NCBI GenBank assembly: GCA_019637095.1
Contig: JAHBWG010000027.1
Coordinates: 1-64,000 of the forward strand
DNA length: 64,000 nucleotides
Direction of reading: 5' to 3'
Origin: Sandaracinaceae bacterium
Lineage (GTDB): Bacteria; Myxococcota_A; Polyangia; Polyangiales; Sandaracinaceae
This document shows positions 46,669 to 57,356 of the stretch, piece after piece; within the stretch, counting starts at the first letter, position 1, and each line of letters opens with the position of its first letter. The position numbers were made by a program, and so were the translations under genes. The notes beneath the pieces were generated by a model, which was given only the letters and a program-made list of their open reading frames with translations, did no database searches and was not told where the DNA came from.

Positions 46669-48615
46669 GTGAGGCTCGCCGCAACGTCTCTTGCGTTCAT
46701 CCTCGGCTCGTGCGGCGCGCCCACGACGCGCTCGGGCGGCGCACAGGGCGAGGTCGTCACCGAGCACCGCACCGAGCACGGCACCGAGCACGCGATCCCG
46801 CGCATCGACGACGAGGCGGGCTGGGACCGGCTCGCGTCGCGCCCGCAGAACCACCACGTCGCGCGCACGAGCGTCGTGAAGTTCGCGATCGATCTGCGCG
46901 GCGAGGAGCCCGCGTTCCACTTCTTCGACAGCCGGCGCTACGAGAGCCACTACGACTTCGTGAGCGCCGAGCTCGCGCGGGGCGTCTTCGGCGACGGCAT
47001 GGACTTCTACCGCCGCGTCTACGTCGTCGACGATCGGCCGTTCATCGTCGGCTCGATCCTCCGCTACGAGGACGCGGGGGCGTGGACCTTCGAGCTGATC
47101 AGCGGCGACGACCTCGCCGCCGAGCGGATCCTGTGGACGTGGCGGGCGCTCGCCGCGCGCACCTTCTTCGGCGAGGCGCTACGGTTCCGTCCGACGTCCG
47201 ACCTGCACCTCGCGCGCGTCGCGGCGCTCGGCGAGCGCCTGCCCGTCGCGCGCGACGACGAGCTCTACGGCGCGCTGCGCTATCAGCCGGTGCAGCTCGG
47301 CGCCGCGTTCGGGACGCTGCGCTTCGTGCGCGGCGCGGTCGCGCGCGGCGCGCTCGGGCCGCGCGACGTGCTCGTGACGGACGAGGTGCCCGACGACCTG
47401 CCGCTCGTCGCCGCGCTGATCACGAGCCGCTTCCAGGCGCCGCTCGCGCACGTCGCGGTGCTCAGCAGCAACCGCGGCACGCCGGACATGGCGCTGCGCG
47501 GCGCGATCGACGATCCCGCGCTCCGCGCGCTCGAGGGCCGCCTCGTGCGGCTCGAGGTCGGCGCGCAGGACTTCGCGCTCCGCGAGGCCACGCGCGACGA
47601 GGCCGACGCGGCGTGGGCGAGCGAGGCGCGCGCGACCTTCACGCCGCCGCGCGACCTGCGCGCGACCGCGCTTTCGGACCAGTGCACGCTCGGCGTCGAC
47701 GACGTCCCGACCGCGGGCGCCAAGGCGGCGAACATGGGCGTCCTCTGCGGGCTCGCGAGCGAGGGCATCGCCGTCCCGCCGGGCTTCGTGATCCCGTTCG
47801 CGCGCTACGACGCGCACCTGCGCGCGCACCGCATCGACGCCCGCGTCCGGGCGTTCCTCGCGAGCGACGCGCGGCGCGGCGACCCGACCCGCGCGCTCGA
47901 GGCGCTGCGCGAGGCCATCCGACGCGCGCCGGTCGACCCGGCGCTGCTACGCGAGCTGCGCGCGCGCGGGCGCGCGATCGCGCCGGGCGGCCGGATCATC
48001 TTGCGCTCGAGCACCAACGCGGAGGACCTCCCCGGCTTCACCGGCGCGGGGCTCTACGCCTCGGTCCTCGTCGCCGTCGACGCGACCGATGACGCGCTCG
48101 CCGACGCCCTGCGCGAGGTCTGGGCGAGCGTCTGGGCCCTGGGCGCGTTCCAGGAGCGCGAGCACTACCGCGTCGATCACGAGCGCGTCGCGATGGCGGT
48201 GCTCGTCCAGCGCGCGCTCGACGAGTCGATCGCGAGCGGCGTCGCGATCTCCGCCAACCCGTACGACCGGGTGCGTCCCGGCGTGCTCATCAACGTCCAG
48301 GCGCGCGGCGCGTCGGTCACCGGCGCGACGAGCGACCAGATCCCCGAGCAGTGGCTCGTGCTCACCTACCTGCCGACCCGCGAGCCCGAGCTGCTCGCGC
48401 GCAGCTCGCTGAGCCCGACCGCGCCGATCCTGCGGCGCGACGAGGTGCTCGCGCTCACCCGCCAGCTCGAGACGATCCACCGCGCGTTCACGCGCCAGCT
48501 CACCGCCGCGGGCTCGAACGCGGTCGACGTCGAGATGATGCTCACCGGCCCCGAGCGTCGCTTCGTGATCGTGCAGGCGCGCCCCTACCGCGTCACCTGG
48601 CGAGGCCGCGAGTGA
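46669..48615 (+). CDS. lipoprotein with PEP-synthase/glucan-water-dikinase-like domains
   Basis: A 648-residue protein with a signal and lipobox (FILGSC, Cys15). A middle domain carries a phosphohistidine-like block APLAHVAVLSSNRGTPDM (His261 is the candidate). The C-terminal half is a PEP/pyruvate-type ATP-binding domain: TAGAKAANMGVLCGL with PPGFVIPF (about 355-380) and ILRSSTNAEDLPGFTGAG (about 445-462), then a terminal VEMMLTGPERRFVIVQARP. The order His domain then ATP-grasp domain resembles alpha-glucan water dikinase, not PEP synthase. Export would separate it from cytosolic ATP, which is odd. GTG start. Confidence 0.85.
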   Translation: MRLAATSLAFILGSCGAPTTRSGGAQGEVVTEHRTEHGTEHAIPRIDDEAGWDRLASRPQNHHVARTSVVKFAIDLRGEEPAFHFFDSRRYESHYDFVSAELARGVFGDGMDFYRRVYVVDDRPFIVGSILRYEDAGAWTFELISGDDLAAERILWTWRALAARTFFGEALRFRPTSDLHLARVAALGERLPVARDDELYGALRYQPVQLGAAFGTLRFVRGAVARGALGPRDVLVTDEVPDDLPLVAALITSRFQAPLAHVAVLSSNRGTPDMALRGAIDDPALRALEGRLVRLEVGAQDFALREATRDEADAAWASEARATFTPPRDLRATALSDQCTLGVDDVPTAGAKAANMGVLCGLASEGIAVPPGFVIPFARYDAHLRAHRIDARVRAFLASDARRGDPTRALEALREAIRRAPVDPALLRELRARGRAIAPGGRIILRSSTNAEDLPGFTGAGLYASVLVAVDATDDALADALREVWASVWALGAFQEREHYRVDHERVAMAVLVQRALDESIASGVAISANPYDRVRPGVLINVQARGASVTGATSDQIPEQWLVLTYLPTREPELLARSSLSPTAPILRRDEVLALTRQLETIHRAFTRQLTAAGSNAVDVEMMLTGPERRFVIVQARPYRVTWRGRE

Positions 48616-48622
48616 ACGCCCT

Positions 48623-49561
48623 TCAACCCCAGAGGGCGGGATCGGGCGGGTGCATGCGGTGCTCGGCGTCGACGTGGAGCGCGCGCGCGCGATCGGTCGC
48701 GAGGTAGAGCGGGCCGTCGAGGTCGGCCCAGTCCGCGTCCTGCGCGGCGAGCACGGCGGGCGCGACCGCGAGCGAGGTCGCGACCATCGTGCCGACCATC
48801 ACGCGCAGCTCGAGCGCGCGCGCCCGCGCGATGCACGCGAGCGCGGGGCGCAGCCCGCCGGCCTTGTCGAGCTTGACGTTCACGGCGTGGTAGCGGTCCG
48901 CGAGCGCGTCGAGGTGCGCGGGCGCGCCGCGGAAGCTCTCGTCCGCGCACAGCGGGATCGGGCCGTCGTAGCCGCGCAGCGCCGCGTCGTCGGCGGCGGG
49001 CAGCGGCTGCTCGATCAGCTCGACGCCGAGCGCGTCGAGCGCGGGGACGAGGCGGTCGAGCGTCGCGCGGTCCCAGCCCTCGTTCGCGTCCACGACGAAG
49101 CGCGCGGCGGGCGCGCCCTCACGCGCGGCGCGCACCCGCGCGAGGTCGTCGGGCGCGCCGAGCTTGAGCTTGAGCACGGGCCACGTCGCGGCGCGGGCGG
49201 CGAGGCGCCGCGTCTCGTCCGGATCGCGGATCGGGAGCGTGTAGAGGATCGGGACCGGGCGCGGCGCTGCGAGCCCGAGGTGCGCCCACACCGGGACGCC
49301 CGCGCGCCGGGCGTCGAGCTCGAGGTGCGCGAGCTCGAGCGCGCTCGCCGCGGCGCCCTCAGCCGGCGCGCCGGAGCGGAGCGCCTCGACGACCCCCTCG
49401 ACCGTCTCGCCGTAGCGCGCGTACGGCACGCACTCGCCGCGCCCGGCGAGGCCATCGCGCGCGAGGTGCGCGACGACGACGACCGCCTCGGTCTTCGCGC
49501 CGCGCGCGATGGTGAAGGGCTCGCGGAGCGGCCAGCGCTCCACCTCGACGCGCAGGGTCAA
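48623..49561 (-). CDS. L-Ala-D/L-Glu (dipeptide) epimerase, enolase superfamily
   Basis: A 312-residue enolase-superfamily enzyme of the muconate-lactonizing subgroup. Catalytic set: VLKLKLG (second Lys is the base, about 157), metal ligands in VVDANEGWD, LIEQPLP and LCADES, and the partner base Lys in NVKLDKAGG (about 251). Length fits AE epimerases, which interconvert murein-derived L-Ala-D-Glu and L-Ala-L-Glu for recycling; specificity is inferred from subgroup. Starts with TTG 49561, overlapping the TGA of the upstream gene (TTGA); convergent with the dikinase-like gene. Confidence 0.87.
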   Translation of the reverse strand: MTLRVEVERWPLREPFTIARGAKTEAVVVVAHLARDGLAGRGECVPYARYGETVEGVVEALRSGAPAEGAAASALELAHLELDARRAGVPVWAHLGLAAPRPVPILYTLPIRDPDETRRLAARAATWPVLKLKLGAPDDLARVRAAREGAPAARFVVDANEGWDRATLDRLVPALDALGVELIEQPLPAADDAALRGYDGPIPLCADESFRGAPAHLDALADRYHAVNVKLDKAGGLRPALACIARARALELRVMVGTMVATSLAVAPAVLAAQDADWADLDGPLYLATDRARALHVDAEHRMHPPDPALWG

Positions 49562-50253
49562 TCGCGCTTGGCGACGAACACGCGGACGCGCCCGGTCATC
49601 CCCGGCGTGCCCGTGATCGTCCCGCGCAGCGTGACGGTCGATCCCGCCGCGCGCGCCGGGATCGGGAAGAGCCGCGTCGTGCCCGACGTGCTCCGGTTGG
49701 TGCTCACCCAGTTGATCCGGGTCGAGTCGCTCCGCTCGGTCACCGGCGAGCCGCTGCCCGTCTCGCTCAAGGTGTATTGACCGAACGCGACGCCGTTCTC
49801 CTCGAGGGTGATCGTCCCGTCGAGGCGGTAGCCGGAGGAGTGATCCACGTCGACCTCGATCCACGCGGCGTACTTCTGCGAGCCGGTCTGCGCGTAGGCG
49901 AGCGTGAACGGCGCGCCGAGGCCCGCGTCGATGCTCGAGACCTCCTCACCCGGGCCGAGCGCGCTGATCATGTACCAGATGCCGCCGCCGACGAGGCAGC
50001 CGAGCAGGAGGAGGCACCCGCAGCCGATGCCGACGTAGAGCCCCGTGTTGCTCTTCTTGGGCGGCGGCCCGGGCGGCGGGAACCCACCCCCGTACGGCGG
50101 CTGCCCGCCGCCGTAGCTCGGCGGCCCCCCGTAGCTCGGCGGGCCTCCACCGTACGGCGGCCCTCCCGGAGGTCCGCCCGGCGGCGGGCCCCACCCGCCT
50201 CCACCCGGCGGCATCCCGGGAGGCCCTCCCGGCGGGAACGCGTTCATCGGCAT
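49558..50253 (-). CDS. Gly/Pro/Tyr-rich single-TM protein
   Basis: A 231-residue protein with a low-complexity cytoplasmic N-terminus of Pro, Gly and Tyr (about 1-66; units like GGPPSYGG), one TM helix with Cys cluster (LYVGIGCGCLLLLGCLVGGGIWYM, about 72-95) and an extracytoplasmic beta-rich domain (about 105-231; TITLEENGVAFGQYTL, VTLRGTITGTPG). The latter resembles an immunoglobulin-like module. ATG 50253 is preferred; GTG 50274 and ATG 50247 are alternatives. Translationally coupled (TTGA) to the epimerase gene and 40 bp after the end of the kinase gene on the same strand. Confidence 0.8.
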   Translation of the reverse strand: MPMNAFPPGGPPGMPPGGGGWGPPPGGPPGGPPYGGGPPSYGGPPSYGGGQPPYGGGFPPPGPPPKKSNTGLYVGIGCGCLLLLGCLVGGGIWYMISALGPGEEVSSIDAGLGAPFTLAYAQTGSQKYAAWIEVDVDHSSGYRLDGTITLEENGVAFGQYTLSETGSGSPVTERSDSTRINWVSTNRSTSGTTRLFPIPARAAGSTVTLRGTITGTPGMTGRVRVFVAKRD

Positions 50254-50313
50254 CGTGGGCTTCACGCGCCGCACTCTATCGCCCCGCGTGCCCGCGCCAC
50301 AACGGCGAACGCG

Positions 50314-51846
50314 TCAGCGCGCGGGGAGCTCGACCGCGATCGTGATGGTCCCCATGCCGAGGGTGCCGGTCGGGTCGACCCCGTAGCGCCGGATCACCTG
50401 GGCGACGCACTCGGCGGCGCGCGTGTTCTGGCGGCGCGAGGGGTCCGCCGTCGTCAGCTGGAGCGTCGAGTCCGTGAACTGCGCGATCACCACCACGCGC
50501 TCGGGCGCGTGGCCCGCGCAGTGCGCCGCGTAAGGCAGCGCGGCGCCGATGACCGACTCGGCCGTGGACCTCGCGCCGGCGCCCGCGAAGTGGAGGACCT
50601 CCCAGCGCGGCGCGAACGCCACCGCGTTCGCCACGGTAGGCGCGCCGGGCGCGTCGAACGTGGGCGCGTCGAGCGTCGGCGTCTCGGGCGTCGGCACGTC
50701 CGGCGCGGACACGTCGACAGGGACCGGCACCGCCACGCCCTCGGCCGGCAGCGCGACCGGGATCGCGTTGGTCGCGGGTGGGCCGTCGATCGCGGGCGGC
50801 GGGCGCGTGGCGAGCCGGTAGCCGAGCACGCCGAGCACGCCGAGCCCGCTCGCGAGCAGGACGGCGAGCACGCCGAGCAGGGCGAAGCGGGGCGCGACGC
50901 TGGCGGCGGGGGCGAGGGGCGCGGCGTCGCTCGGCGGCGGTCGCGAGCGCACCGGGCGCGCGAGCGCGGGGAGCGTCGGCGCGCTCGCGACGACGAGGGC
51001 GCGCTCCCGGATCGCAGTACGCAATGCGTCTTGCATCGCCGCGGCGCTCGGCCAGCGCGCGTCCGGGTCGAGCGCGAGCGCGCGCATCGCGACGTCGGCG
51101 AGCGCGCGCGGCACGTGCGGCGCGAGCGATGCCAGCTCGGGAGGCCGCCGGCCGGTGAGCCGCTCGACGATCACGTCGTAGCCCGAGCCCTGGAACGGCA
51201 CGCGCCCCGCGAGCAGCTCGTAGAGGATCGTGCCGACCGCGTAGAGATCGGCGCGCGCGTCGAGGCCGGTGCCCGCGAGCTGCTCGGGCGCCATGTACTG
51301 CGGCGTCCCGAGGAGGGTGCCGGCCGCCGTCACCGTCTTGTGCCCGATGATCTTCGAGATGCCGAAGTCGAGGATCTTCACGCGCCGGCCGTGCTCCGTC
51401 TGCGCGAGGAAGAGGTTCCCCGGCTTGAGGTCCCTGTGGACGATCCCCGCCGCGTGCGCCGCCACGAGCCCCTCGAGCAGCTCGTCCACGATCGCCACGG
51501 CCTCGTCGATCGGCAGCGCGCCGCGCGCGGCGAGCTCGTGCGCGAGGTCGTGGCCCACGAGCCGCTCGAGCGCGAGGAAGGCGGTTCCGTCCTCGGTCAG
51601 GCCGGCGTCGAGCACGCGCACGATGTACGGCGAGCCGATCGACGCGGCCGCGCGCGCCTCCTTCATGAACCGGTCGACCTTCGCGGGGTCGGCGGCGTGG
51701 TCGGGCCAGAGCACCTTCAGCGCGACCTCGTTGCCGACGACGCGGTGGCGCGCGCGATAGACCGCCCCGAAGCCGCCCTGCCCGAGCTGCTCGTGCACGT
51801 CGTACCGGTCGACGGTCCGCCCCTCGAGGCTCGCCGGGCTCACCAC
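50314..51846 (-). CDS. Ser/Thr protein kinase with extracytoplasmic domain
   Basis: A 510-residue Hanks-type kinase: glycine loop GQGGFG (22-27), Lys44 (VALKVLW), IVHRDLKPGNLF (about 138), ILDFGISK (about 160) and APEQL activation-segment end. One TM helix (about 322-346), a Pro/Thr/Ala spacer, and a C-terminal domain (about 410-510; ARSTAESVIGAALPYAAHC, AAECVAQVIRRYGVDP) with two Cys follow. It is divergent from the FHA/sigma-54 activator gene, 65 bp away; FHA domains read phosphothreonine, so the pair may be a signalling module. GTG start. Confidence 0.92.
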   Translation of the reverse strand: MVSPASLEGRTVDRYDVHEQLGQGGFGAVYRARHRVVGNEVALKVLWPDHAADPAKVDRFMKEARAAASIGSPYIVRVLDAGLTEDGTAFLALERLVGHDLAHELAARGALPIDEAVAIVDELLEGLVAAHAAGIVHRDLKPGNLFLAQTEHGRRVKILDFGISKIIGHKTVTAAGTLLGTPQYMAPEQLAGTGLDARADLYAVGTILYELLAGRVPFQGSGYDVIVERLTGRRPPELASLAPHVPRALADVAMRALALDPDARWPSAAAMQDALRTAIRERALVVASAPTLPALARPVRSRPPPSDAAPLAPAASVAPRFALLGVLAVLLASGLGVLGVLGYRLATRPPPAIDGPPATNAIPVALPAEGVAVPVPVDVSAPDVPTPETPTLDAPTFDAPGAPTVANAVAFAPRWEVLHFAGAGARSTAESVIGAALPYAAHCAGHAPERVVVIAQFTDSTLQLTTADPSRRQNTRAAECVAQVIRRYGVDPTGTLGMGTITIAVELPAR

Positions 51847-51911
51847 CCGTCGAGGATGGCACGGCCCGGCCCGGGTGCCCGCGCCGGCGCGCCGCGCTAC
51901 GCTCGCCCGGG

Positions 51912-53684
<1,773 letters not shown>

Positions 53685-53787
53685 GCTTGCGCGGTGGGCG
53701 CTTGCCCGATCGAGCAAGCCTTGCTCGCCCGCTCCGCCGGCGCTTCGCGCGCGCCGTGCTGGCCCGTGCCTTGCGGAAGGGTCGACT

Positions 53788-53807
53788 CGCTCGCGAGCTC
53801 GCGAGCG
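53788..53807. promoter_or_regulatory. 20-bp perfect palindrome, possible operator
   Basis: CGCTCGCGAG joined to its exact inverse repeat, ending 29 bp before the ATG of the small membrane protein. It could bind a dimeric regulator or fold in the mRNA leader; a weaker inverted repeat (53711-53727) lies upstream. The genome's taste for CTCGCGAG strings makes chance possible. Confidence 0.4.
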
Positions 53808-53836
53808 GGAAGACACCGCACACGGAGACCACGCCC

Positions 53837-54286
53837 ATGAACTTCGACATCAACCAGATCCGCAACGCCGCCGCGGCCGCCTCGAGCTCCGAAGACGACG
53901 CCTCGACGGGAGAGCTCAACCTCCCGAAGGCGATCGCGGGCGCGCTCGTCGGCGCGCTCGTCACCGGCCTGCTGTACGGCGTCGTCGGCCGCTTCGTCGC
54001 CGAGTTCAGCTACCTCGCCGTCCTCATCGGCAGCGCCTCGGGGCTGCTCGCCGTCCGCCTCGGCGGCAAGGCCTCGCCCGTCGCGGGCGGCGTCGCCGCG
54101 GCCGCTTCGCTGGCCATGGTGCTCGCGGCCAAGGTGCTCGTCGGCGCGCCCGGCGGCATGAGCTGGATCAGCTACCACACGACGATGTTCGACATCATCT
54201 TCTGCTACCTCGCCAACCCGATCGCCGCGTTCGTCGCCGGCGGCACGGGGGCGGGCCGCGGCCTGCTGCGCCGGCTGCCCTTCTGA
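53837..54286 (+). CDS. small polytopic membrane protein
   Basis: A 149-residue protein with a polar N-terminus (ASSSEDDASTGELN) and four hydrophobic helices: AIAGALVGALVTGLLYGVVG, FSYLAVLIGSASGLLAVRLG, PVAGGVAAAASLAMVLAAKVL and IIFCYLANPIAAFVAGG. Basic tail after a Gly-rich turn. No family recognised; small size and helix-turn-helix-like Gly spacing resemble bacterial membrane proteins of unknown role. ATG start. It follows the sigma-54 activator by 152 bp, with a palindrome in between. Confidence 0.8.
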   Translation: MNFDINQIRNAAAAASSSEDDASTGELNLPKAIAGALVGALVTGLLYGVVGRFVAEFSYLAVLIGSASGLLAVRLGGKASPVAGGVAAAASLAMVLAAKVLVGAPGGMSWISYHTTMFDIIFCYLANPIAAFVAGGTGAGRGLLRRLPF

Positions 54287-54332
54287 AGGGCGCCCGCGCA
54301 CGCGGGCCGCACGAGCTTTCTCCGACGCGCGA

Positions 54333-54377
54333 CCGGCCGAGGCCTCGACCATCGCACGCGGACGAGGCCTCGGCCGG
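54333..54377. terminator. bidirectional terminator, 15-bp perfect stem
   Basis: The 15 bases at 54333-54347 are the exact inverse repeat of 54363-54377, with a 15-nt loop. It lies between the convergent membrane-protein gene (ends 54286) and purN (ends 54447). One of the longest perfect stems noticed in the window. Confidence 0.7.
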
Positions 54378-54433
54378 GTCTCCCCGACACGGTCTCGGCC
54401 ACCGCACGCGCGCTCGGAGTCCTTCTCCCGCGG

Positions 54434-54462
54434 AGCCCCGCACCCTTCATGGGCGCGGGGCT
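54434..54462 (-). terminator. hairpin overlapping the purN stop codon
   Basis: AGCCCCGC (54434-54441) pairs with GCGGGGCT (54455-54462); the purN stop lies in the loop. Followed on the minus strand by the longer 54333-54377 stem, so the end of purN has two stems in series. Confidence 0.45.
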
Positions 54463-55061
54463 TCGCCCTCTTCGAAACGCGCGATCTCGTCCATCGAGCG
54501 CCCGCGCGCGAGCGCGTCGACGACGCGGGGGAAGAGCGCGTGCTCCGCCGCCTGGATGCGGGCGTGCAGGCGCGCCGCGTCGTCGCCCGGCGAGACACGG
54601 ACGGCCGCCTGCGCGAGGATGCGCCCGGTGTCGACGCCCGCGTCGACGAGGTGCACGGTGCAGCCGGTGATGCGCACGCCCGCGTCGAGCGCCTGCCGCG
54701 GCGCGTCCATCCCCGGGAACGCCGGCAAGAGCGACGGATGCACGTTGACGATGCGGTCGCGGAACGCGGCGAGGGTCGCCGGCCCGATCAGCCGCATGAA
54801 CCCCGCGAGCACGACGAGCCCGGGCTCGAGCTGCGCGATCGCGCGCGCGAGGGCCTCGTCCCACGCGGCCCGGTCGGCGTGCGCGCTCGGCGGCACGACG
54901 ATCGCCGGCAGGCCGCGCGCGCGCGCGAGCTCGAGCGCCGGCGCCGAGGCGCGATCGCTGAGCACACCGGCGAGCGTCGCGGCGCAGCGCCCCTCGTCGA
55001 TCGCGCGCGCGAGCGCGGCGAGGTTGCTGCCACGACCGCTGGCGAGCACGGCCACCCTCAC
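54447..55061 (-). CDS. purN: phosphoribosylglycinamide formyltransferase (PurN-type)
   Basis: A 204-residue GAR transformylase, transferring formyl from 10-formyl-THF to glycinamide ribonucleotide in purine synthesis. The phosphate-binding start is VLASGRGSN, the catalytic Asn and His lie in IVNVHPSLLPAFPG (about 102-115), and Asp in VDAGVDTG (about 140-147). All three catalytic residues are present. GTG start overlaps the M61-like stop by GTGA; two hairpins end the unit. Pairing with a lipoprotein gene is unusual for purN and looks like chance operon membership. Confidence 0.93.
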   Translation of the reverse strand: MRVAVLASGRGSNLAALARAIDEGRCAATLAGVLSDRASAPALELARARGLPAIVVPPSAHADRAAWDEALARAIAQLEPGLVVLAGFMRLIGPATLAAFRDRIVNVHPSLLPAFPGMDAPRQALDAGVRITGCTVHLVDAGVDTGRILAQAAVRVSPGDDAARLHARIQAAEHALFPRVVDALARGRSMDEIARFEEGEAPRP

Positions 55062-56629
55062 GGCGCCTCCTCGGCTTGCGCCAGCTCCACGTACGCGCGC
55101 TCGGCGCGCTCCACGCCCGCGAGGTCGGGCACGACCAGCGCGCGCGACGTCCGCGCTCCCCGCCGCCAGACCGAGAGCTCGACGCGGGCGCTCGCGGGCA
55201 GATCGCGGAGCGCCCACGCGACGTCGTCGGGCGCGGCGACCGGCGTCGCGCCGACGGCGAGCAGGACGTCGCCCACCTCGAGCGGGCCCCCTTCCCCGGC
55301 CGCGTCGATCCGCAGGAGGGGCAACGTCTCGTGCTCCGTCCACGTCTCGACGCCGAGCGCGCTCCGCAGGGCCGCCTCGGTCGGCGCGGCGAGCGCTTGC
55401 TCGACGGCGCGCCAACCGAGCGGCGAGAGGCAGTCGTCGACAGCGATCTCCGTCCCGGGCTCGAGGAGCGCCGCGAGGTGGCTGGCGGCGTCGGGCCACA
55501 CGGCGGCGAGGTCACCGAGGACACCCTCGGACGAGATCGTACCCCGCGCTGCCGCGAGCGCGGCGGCGAGCGAGCTGCCCTGGGCGGTGAGATCCGCGTC
55601 GAGGCAGAACGCGGCCAGGGTGCCGCGATGCGCGGCGTGGTCGGGCACGGCGGCGATCCGGATCATCTGACGCGGCACCGCGCGCGGCGACAGCTCGAGC
55701 AGCCCTGCGCCCGCCCGCAGCGCGAGGTACGCGGCCACGCCTTCGCTCACCCAGGGCTCCTCCGAGCGCAAGAAATGTTGCGCGAGCGGCGTGAGCGCCC
55801 CAGCGAGGGCGAGCACGGGATCCTCGGCCGGCTCGAGCGCCCAGACGATCGCGCCACCCGCGCGCGCGGCCCACGGCGCGCCGTCGGCGGGGTGCAGGAC
55901 GATGAGGATCGCGCTCGCCGGCGAGTCTCCGAGCGAGCCCGCGAGCTCGCGGTAGACCCCGGCGAGCACGTCCGCCGCGCGCCCGAGCGCCTCGCGCGAG
56001 AGGGAGCCCACCACGAGCAACGTGTCGGCGCCGACCTCGCGGCTAGTCCGCGCGAGCGGGCCGACCTCGTAGACCTCGTCGGCGAGCCGCGTCAGGCTCG
56101 GCGCGTCGAACGCGCGGTGATCGTCGCCCGCGCTCGTCGCGAGCGGCAGCGCGCCGGTGTCGAGGAACAGCGTGGCCGGCACCTCCACCGGCTCGCCGTC
56201 GACGACGATCGCCGGCAGGAACGTGCGCCCCGCGAGGTGCCAGCCAGCGGCGTGACGGAAGCTCTCGCCGGGCGCCGCGCGCGAGACGAGCGTGACCTCG
56301 TGGCGGAGCTCCGTCGGCTCGCCCACCGGACCGAGCGCGTGCCGCGCCTCACCGAAGACGACCTCGACCTCACGCCGCGTCGCGGGCAGCGCCGCCGGAT
56401 CGAGGCGCACCTCGAGCACGACGCGCCCCGCCTCGGCGTCGAAGACGGCGATCACGCAGGCACGCGGCGTGTCCGCGCCGAGCTCGTCGCAGCTCGGGCG
56501 CTCCGCGCCGCTCGTGCTCGGCGGCCCCACGCGGGCGCGCAGGTGGCCGGGCCGCGCGACGCGCGCAGGGCCGCAGCTCGCGATCGTGAGCGCCACGAGC
56601 CACCACCGCGCGCCGCACCATCCACGCAC
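55058..56629 (-). CDS. lipoprotein, M61-like peptidase fold with degenerate zinc site and PDZ domain
   Basis: A 523-residue lipoprotein (lipobox TIASC). The middle carries the M61 glycyl-aminopeptidase landmark EPWVSEGVAAYLALRAG (about 270-286), including the third zinc ligand Glu, and RGTLAAFCLDADL. Where the HExxH zinc helix should stand, TPLAQHF appears, so the first His and the catalytic Glu are missing. The C-terminus has a PDZ-like domain (about 450-510; LEVGDVLLAVGATPV), as in M61 enzymes. Likely an inactive pseudopeptidase that binds peptides. GTG start. Confidence 0.78.
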   Translation of the reverse strand: MRGWCGARWWLVALTIASCGPARVARPGHLRARVGPPSTSGAERPSCDELGADTPRACVIAVFDAEAGRVVLEVRLDPAALPATRREVEVVFGEARHALGPVGEPTELRHEVTLVSRAAPGESFRHAAGWHLAGRTFLPAIVVDGEPVEVPATLFLDTGALPLATSAGDDHRAFDAPSLTRLADEVYEVGPLARTSREVGADTLLVVGSLSREALGRAADVLAGVYRELAGSLGDSPASAILIVLHPADGAPWAARAGGAIVWALEPAEDPVLALAGALTPLAQHFLRSEEPWVSEGVAAYLALRAGAGLLELSPRAVPRQMIRIAAVPDHAAHRGTLAAFCLDADLTAQGSSLAAALAAARGTISSEGVLGDLAAVWPDAASHLAALLEPGTEIAVDDCLSPLGWRAVEQALAAPTEAALRSALGVETWTEHETLPLLRIDAAGEGGPLEVGDVLLAVGATPVAAPDDVAWALRDLPASARVELSVWRRGARTSRALVVPDLAGVERAERAYVELAQAEEAP

Positions 56630-56636
56630 GGCGCGC

Positions 56637-57356
56637 CTACGAGAGCTCGAGCACGCTCCGACAGAGCGCGCCGAGGTCCGCGAGGTCCGTGTCCCGGTGC
56701 GTGGGGATGACGCGAGGCCCGCCCGCGAGGCGCTCTTCGACGTCGAGCTGCTCGGGCCCCTCGGCCGCCCACCACACGACGGTGGACGTCGACGAGGCGA
56801 GCCCGACGAGCACCCGGCACGTGTCGGGGCCGACCACCGGGTGCTTGCGGTCGACCACCACGAGCACCGAGCGACCACGCAGCCGACGGAGCCAATCCAC
56901 GAGCGCTTGCTCGCTCTCGACCGACGCGACCTCGGCCCGCTCGCCGAGCATGTCCGAGAGGAGGAAGACGACGACGGACGCGCGCGTGACCGCCAGGACG
57001 TGGACGACCTCGGCGCTCGGCGCCTGGCTGCGCCGCTCGCGCACCTCCGAGCTGGCCTCCTCGACCGGCTCCGGCGCGTCGTCACGCAGGGCGAGGGCGA
57101 GCGCCGCGCGGACCTGCGCGCCGATGTCGAGCGCGTCGCCGATCCCGACCGTGGCGCTCAGCGCGCTGAAGAGCGGGCCCTCGATGAACACGCGCAGCGG
57201 CGTCGCGCTCTCGGGCACGGCGGTGACCCCGCCGAGGCGCTGCGCCTCCTCGAGGACCTCGCGGACCCGACGCGGCGAGAGGACGGCCGAGAGGACCTCC
57301 TCCACGATCACCGCGGCGGAAGCGCGCTTGGCTCCGCGCCGTTTGGGCTCGCCCAC
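56637..57356 (-). CDS. uncharacterised protein, 239 aa
   Basis: A 239-residue soluble protein without signal or TM helix. Basic N-terminus, helical region (about 10-45; VIVEEVLSAVLSPRRVREVLEEA), an alpha/beta C-terminal half (about 110-239) with SVVVFLLSDML, VLVVVDRKHPVVG and STVVWWAAEGPEQ strands that resemble a degenerate receiver or nucleotide-binding fold. No phospho-acceptor Asp is certain. GTG start. Ends 7 bp before the M61-like gene, so probably co-transcribed with it and purN. Confidence 0.72.
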   Translation of the reverse strand: MGEPKRRGAKRASAAVIVEEVLSAVLSPRRVREVLEEAQRLGGVTAVPESATPLRVFIEGPLFSALSATVGIGDALDIGAQVRAALALALRDDAPEPVEEASSEVRERRSQAPSAEVVHVLAVTRASVVVFLLSDMLGERAEVASVESEQALVDWLRRLRGRSVLVVVDRKHPVVGPDTCRVLVGLASSTSTVVWWAAEGPEQLDVEERLAGGPRVIPTHRDTDLADLGALCRSVLELS

